DNA of 64,000 bases, taken from the NCBI GenBank assembly GCA_015069095.1, contig SVJH01000005.1, positions 1-64,000 on the forward strand. Direction: 5' to 3'. Origin of the DNA: Oscillospiraceae bacterium. Lineage in GTDB: Bacteria > Bacillota > Clostridia > UMGS1810. The position numbers and the translations under genes are program-made. The notes beneath the pieces are model-generated. The model was given only the letters and a program-made list of their open reading frames with translations, was not told the origin of the DNA and did not search any database. This document shows positions 60,381-64,000 of this stretch, piece after piece (position 1 is the first letter of the stretch; each line of letters starts with the position of its first letter).

Positions 60381-60620
60381 TTACAATATTTTGTAAAGGT
60401 CAGAAGCATCTTGTTTTAAAGTGTGCTCTGCAATTTTTATAACCTCAACCTTTATTATTTTTTCGCCAAAAGTTATTTCTATGATATCGCCTTCCTTAAC
60501 ATTAGATGAAGGTTTGGCTACTTTTGAATTTATCATAACTTTTCCATTATCGCACGCTTCTTGTGCAACAGTGCGTCTTTTTATAAGTCGCGATACTTTT
60601 AAATACTTGTCAAGCCTCAT
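60381..60620 (-). CDS. rqcP: RNA-binding S4 domain protein, RqcP (YabO-like)
   Basis: 79 residues, all S4 domain: MRLDKYLKVSRLIKRRTVAQ, ACDNGKVMINSKVAKPSSNV and KEGDIIEITFGEKIIKVEV. RqcP works with RqcH in Bacillota ribosome quality control, adding C-terminal alanine tails to stalled chains on 50S subunits. Its place after HU and the SpoVB-like gene matches the yabM-yabO neighbourhood of Bacillus; mazG is missing here. GGGAGG precedes the start. Confidence 0.88.
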   Translation of the reverse strand: MRLDKYLKVSRLIKRRTVAQEACDNGKVMINSKVAKPSSNVKEGDIIEITFGEKIIKVEVIKIAEHTLKQDASDLYKIL

Positions 60621-60648
60621 TAAAGTGTCCTCCCAAAGTATAAAAATT

Positions 60649-60678
60649 AAAAGGCACAGAACATATCCTGTGCCTTTT
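60649..60678 (-). terminator. hairpin terminator between HU and rqcP
   Basis: AAAAGGCACAG / CTGTGCCTTTT stem; on the minus strand it is followed by TAATTTTTATA. Some read-through into rqcP is likely because no separate promoter is visible. Confidence 0.8.
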
Positions 60679-60697
60679 GTTACTAAATAATGTTAAA

Positions 60698-60970
60698 TTA
60701 TTTAATAGCGTCTTTAAGAGCTTTACCAGCTTTGAAAGCAGGAACTTTAGAAGCAGGAATTGTGATTTCTGCTTTTGTTAAAGGATTTCTACCTTTTCTT
60801 TCAGCACGTGCTCTAACTTCGAATGTACCAAAACCAACAAGCTGTACTTTGTCGTCTTTAGCAAGAGCATCTGTGATGCTTTCGATTAAAGCTGTGATAG
60901 CTTTGTCTGCGTCTTTTTTTGTAAGACCGCTTTTGTCTGCAACTTTTGCGATTAATTCTGTTTTATTCAT
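60698..60970 (-). CDS. hup: HU-family DNA-binding protein
   Basis: 90 residues, the standard HU length. [20 protein letters not shown] at the start, [20 protein letters not shown] in the DNA-binding arm and the ending [20 protein letters not shown] dimeric nucleoid protein that bends and compacts DNA. GAGGTGG precedes its ATG. Confidence 0.95.
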   Translation of the reverse strand: MNKTELIAKVADKSGLTKKDADKAITALIESITDALAKDDKVQLVGFGTFEVRARAERKGRNPLTKAEITIPASKVPAFKAGKALKDAIK

Positions 60971-61125
60971 TATAAATCCACCTCTTCATTTGATTTTGTT
61001 ACAAGTGTAAACTCGCAACCCTTATATACCATATTATAATTGATTTGAAACACTTTTACCAGTCTTTTTTTCATTTTTTACGTTTTGTACAAAAAATATG
61101 TACATTTTTTGTGTATTTTAACAAA

Positions 61126-62721
61126 TTATTTGGTAATTATACCAAATTTAAGCATTATATTTGCTAATTTTTCCCCTTTTGGAAGCATTAAAATATCATT
61201 ATAATTTATTGTTTTCAATGCAAAAATCATCACTACATATACCAAAGCACCTACTAAGATAGAAAGAAGTGTTGAAATTGCATAATGAATTCCCGATGTA
61301 AAATGCGTAGTTAAAAGGACTGCTACTGCCATTACCAATACACATAAAATTGGCTTTATTACAAATTCTTTTACACTTAATTTTACTTTCATTTCTTTTA
61401 TAATAAAGAAAATATTAAGAATAAGTATTACAACGTAGCAACATATTGTACCTATTGGTGCACCGTTTATATTTACATTTGGTATTCCTACCAAGATATA
61501 ATTTATTACAATTTTGAAAATACCACCGATAAGCATATTTATTACAGGTATTTTTTCTTTTTGCATCGCCTGAAGCACAGCGTTTGTTACCATTACAAGC
61601 GATACAAATACAACTGCATATCCTAAAAGCGAAAGTGTACCTGTTGCCGATGTATCACTGTATACAAGTTGCAAAATAGGTTTTGCAAGTACAGAAAGTC
61701 CAACTGCACAAGGAAGTGCAAATATTGTTGTTACTTTCAGTGCCATTGACACAGTTGAATTTACTGTTTTTCTGTCTTTTAATGCATACGCACTTGCGAT
61801 TGCAGGCACTATGCTTACGCTTATTGATGAAATAAGTGTTGCAGGCAAATTAAACATTGGAACGGCATATCCTGAATATGAGCCGTAAAGAAATTTACAT
61901 GTATCTTCGTTAAATCCCGCATCTTTAAGTCTTCTCATTATCATTGCGAGGTCAATTAAACTTGTAAGAGAAAATACCGATGCTCCAAGCGTAATCGGGA
62001 TTGCTATTTTTATTAAGTTTTTTACTATATTTCTTCTTGATGAAACTACAGAATCTGTTTTTTTATCAAAAAGTTTCTTTCTGTTTTTTATAAATATCGC
62101 AACAACTACCACACAAGCTAAAAGCGAACCGAGTGATACACCTAAAACCGCACCTGCCGCACCCATGTCTACATTAGATGTAATATTTATAAAATAATAT
62201 GCAAGTCCAAAACCAAAAACAAGTTTACCTGTTGATTCTACAACTTCTGACCACGCAGTTGGAACCATATTTTGATGTCCCTGAAAAAATCCGCGGAATG
62301 CCGATACTATTCCGACAAAGAATATAGAAGGCGCTATTGCACGGATTGCATTTGCTGCACTTGGGCAACTTATTGCATTTGCAAACATATCTGCACCGAA
62401 AAATAGTGCGAGCATTCCCGCAAAGCATATCGAAGTAAGAACTAATAAACTTACGCTTAGTATTCTTTTTGATTCTTCCTTATTACCTTTTACTTCACTT
62501 TCACTTACCATTTTTGAAATTGCAACAGGAAGTCCTGCTGTTGCAATAATGAACATAACAGTATAAATCTGGTATGCTGCACCAAACACTGCCATTCCTT
62601 CAGGCTTTAAAAGATATGTAAGAGGTATTTTAAATATCATGCCTATTACTTTTGTAACCATATTGGCTATCAAAAGTATAAGCGCACCTTTCATAAAAGT
62701 TTGATTTTTATTATCGTTCAA
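61126..62721 (-). CDS. MOP-superfamily flippase (SpoVB/YabM/MurJ-like)
   Basis: 531 residues, about fourteen helices. It begins FMKGALILLIANMVTKVIGM and IFKIPLTYLL, typical for SpoVB/YabM polysaccharide flippases; AFRGFFQGHQNMVPTAWSEV near residue 141 is a hallmark of the group. It likely flips lipid-linked peptidoglycan or polysaccharide precursors. Location before HU and rqcP matches the yabM locus, so a YabM/Amj-type or SpoVB role cannot be separated here. Confidence 0.87.
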   Translation of the reverse strand: MNDNKNQTFMKGALILLIANMVTKVIGMIFKIPLTYLLKPEGMAVFGAAYQIYTVMFIIATAGLPVAISKMVSESEVKGNKEESKRILSVSLLVLTSICFAGMLALFFGADMFANAISCPSAANAIRAIAPSIFFVGIVSAFRGFFQGHQNMVPTAWSEVVESTGKLVFGFGLAYYFINITSNVDMGAAGAVLGVSLGSLLACVVVVAIFIKNRKKLFDKKTDSVVSSRRNIVKNLIKIAIPITLGASVFSLTSLIDLAMIMRRLKDAGFNEDTCKFLYGSYSGYAVPMFNLPATLISSISVSIVPAIASAYALKDRKTVNSTVSMALKVTTIFALPCAVGLSVLAKPILQLVYSDTSATGTLSLLGYAVVFVSLVMVTNAVLQAMQKEKIPVINMLIGGIFKIVINYILVGIPNVNINGAPIGTICCYVVILILNIFFIIKEMKVKLSVKEFVIKPILCVLVMAVAVLLTTHFTSGIHYAISTLLSILVGALVYVVMIFALKTINYNDILMLPKGEKLANIMLKFGIITK

Positions 62722-62751
62722 ATTAACACATCCTATTATTTACTAAACAGT

Positions 62752-62780
62752 ATTTTATCATTTTTTGCAATATACGTCAA
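62752..62780 (-). promoter_or_regulatory. promoter for the flippase gene
   Basis: Minus strand TTGACG (62780-62775), 17 bp ending TGA, TAAAAT (62757-62752). Confidence 0.65.
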
Positions 62781-62903
62781 CTTGAAAAATGTATATATTT
62801 ATCGAATGTCATTTTTGCGCAAGTGTGCATCCGCAGTCTGTTTTATAAAAATCGTCATATACTGCATAAGAATTATTCAGTTTATACATTATAACATATT
62901 ATT

Positions 62904-62939
62904 ACAAAAAATTAGCAATGGCAAAGTCCATTGCTAATT
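62904..62939 (-). terminator. terminator after the Ser/Thr kinase gene
   Basis: ATTAGCAATGG / CCATTGCTAAT stem followed by TTTTTTG on the minus strand. Confidence 0.85.
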
Positions 62940-62945
62940 CAGATT

Positions 62946-63992
62946 TTATAAATCTCCACCAGTTGAAAACCACTCATCTTTTTTCTCTTTTGTTTTTACC
63001 GAACTATCTAAAACAGTTGTACTCTCGTTTCCAAAACTTCCCATTCCAATAATTCTGCTTGAACCTTTAGAAGAAACAAACGTCGATGATTCTCCTGTAC
63101 GCGTAATATCAATATCCGATTTTACCTGCTCATGAGATATTCCATTTACATATTCTACGATTTCTTTTGCACTTGGTCTGTTTTCGGGATTTGCATCAAG
63201 CATCCTTCTTATAAGAGATGCCATTTCGTCTCCGGTTTTTGTTGCATCTATATCAATATTCGCACCCTCTAAGGCTGCACCAAAGTAATACTCATATTCT
63301 TCAATATTAAAATTTGGTAATTCTCCCGTAAAATACTGATAAAATACAAGTCCGAGTGCAAAGATATCTATTTTTTCTGTAATATTTACATCTTCGCCAC
63401 GCATTTTTAAAAACGTTTCAGGCGCAAGATATGTCAAATCCCCACCAAGTTCTATTTCGCCTATTATGTCATCTTTAAACATTCCGGTGTCAAAATCAAT
63501 AATTTTTCCCGTATACCTGCCTCCCGATGTTTTCTTAACAAATATATTAGACGGTTTTACATCAAAATGTATTACACCTGCATCATGCAAACACCAAAAA
63601 GCAAATGCAACAGTTTTAACAAGAAGATATTTGTCGTTTAAAGAAATTTTCGATATTTCTTCTAAAGAAACCGAATTTGAAGAAACCTTTTCCATAACAA
63701 TGTAATATTTGCTGTCATATCTGAAAAACTCTTCTATTCTTACCAAATTGCCAAATCCAGCCCTGTTTACCGCATTGTATAGTTTTCTGTATTTTTGTTC
63801 AAACTCTTCGCAATACTTTCTCTTTTCATCTAAAAGCTCTTTTGACATAGTTCCGTCATCCATAGGATACACTGGGTCAAGTAATCTTTTAATGAAAAAT
63901 TCACGCGTTCCCTTTCTTGCAAAAGTCCACATTGAGCATCCGCTGTTATCATTTATAAAATTGTCTATTTTATAGCCATTTATTACTTCCAT
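62946..63992 (-). CDS. serine/threonine protein kinase, cytosolic
   Basis: 348 residues; the start ATG lies 8 bp from the window end, so an upstream extension cannot be excluded. Kinase features: FFIKRLL (ATP-binding Lys 35), VIHFDVKPSNIFV (catalytic loop, HxDxKxxN), DFDTG in place of DFG, LTYLAPETF (APE) and ENRPSAKEIVEYV. No transmembrane helix or PASTA repeats, unlike PrkC. The C-terminal 60 residues are Ser/Thr-rich with DITRTGESSTF and ESTTVLDSSV, possible autophosphorylation or FHA-binding sites. The substrate is unknown. Confidence 0.82.
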   Translation of the reverse strand: MEVINGYKIDNFINDNSGCSMWTFARKGTREFFIKRLLDPVYPMDDGTMSKELLDEKRKYCEEFEQKYRKLYNAVNRAGFGNLVRIEEFFRYDSKYYIVMEKVSSNSVSLEEISKISLNDKYLLVKTVAFAFWCLHDAGVIHFDVKPSNIFVKKTSGGRYTGKIIDFDTGMFKDDIIGEIELGGDLTYLAPETFLKMRGEDVNITEKIDIFALGLVFYQYFTGELPNFNIEEYEYYFGAALEGANIDIDATKTGDEMASLIRRMLDANPENRPSAKEIVEYVNGISHEQVKSDIDITRTGESSTFVSSKGSSRIIGMGSFGNESTTVLDSSVKTKEKKDEWFSTGGDL

Positions 63993-64000
63993 TTATGTAC

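Overview
The window is AT-rich, densely coded DNA with Gram-positive traits: strong AGGAGG-type ribosome binding sites, consensus TTGACA-17-TATAAT promoters, U-tailed hairpin terminators, short-signal lipoproteins, SpoVB/YabM-like, RqcP, TIGR04086 and DUF4854/DUF4867 proteins. With pyruvate formate-lyase and many anaerobe-type families, this suggests an anaerobic Clostridia-class Bacillota living on host and plant glycans, plausibly in a gut. No rRNA, tRNA or CRISPR array was seen.

Layout. 0-0.5 kb: tail of an rfbB-like gene and an internally deleted acyltransferase-3 remnant. 0.5-3.8 kb: a CuAO-N/LprI-like secreted protein, a histidinol-phosphatase-like PHP protein, a Dus enzyme and an HdeD-like membrane protein. 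3.9-11.5 kb: a first amino-sugar island (DUF4838 glycosidase-like protein, NagA, ROK-like kinase, TIM-barrel isomerase, DUF2500, BNR sialidase-like protein). 11.5-15.5 kb: KtrBA-type potassium uptake and a Na/Pi cotransporter. 15.7-19.1 kb: a large exported subtilase. 19.2-24.7 kb: MFS and EamA transporters, an AraC regulator, a GH-like protein and an AGE-family epimerase. 24.8-29.6 kb: duplicated DUF4854 lipoproteins, SstT, a frameshifted AgcS and an EamA transporter. 29.8-33.5 kb: two GH28-family proteins and an SGNH esterase. 33.6-41.3 kb: YitT, PflBA, MntP, a lipoprotein, MscS and MetF.

42.1-54.3 kb is the most striking part: an RpiR regulator diverges from a tightly packed 12-gene operon. 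It encodes a FucI/AraA-type isomerase, NagB-like and NagA-like proteins, an FAD dehydrogenase, an Fe-S protein, a class II aldolase, a PfkB kinase, IolB, DUF4867, an FGGY kinase and a single-chain EtfB-EtfA fusion. It looks like a sugar or amino-sugar-acid catabolic route whose oxidation step feeds a flavin electron carrier. Its substrate cannot be named from sequence. RpiR-type dyads sit in both divergent promoters.

54.3-57.0 kb holds an FAD oxidoreductase, YajC and TIGR04086 cassette flanked by two long composite repeats in opposite orientation. 57.0-64.0 kb is on the minus strand: patatin-like, NhaC, pyrophosphatase, a four-helix-bundle protein with a perfect 51-bp internal duplication, a leader of mini-hairpins, RqcP, HU, SpoVB-like flippase and a Ser/Thr kinase.

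Regulatory architecture is unusually visible. At four places the 3' arm of a terminator supplies the -35 hexamer of the next promoter with exactly 17 bp to an extended -10. Two distant promoters share the same long palindrome placed over the -10/start region. Most carbohydrate enzymes here lack signal peptides and no ABC or PTS transporter is present, so they probably act inside the cell on imported oligosaccharides.
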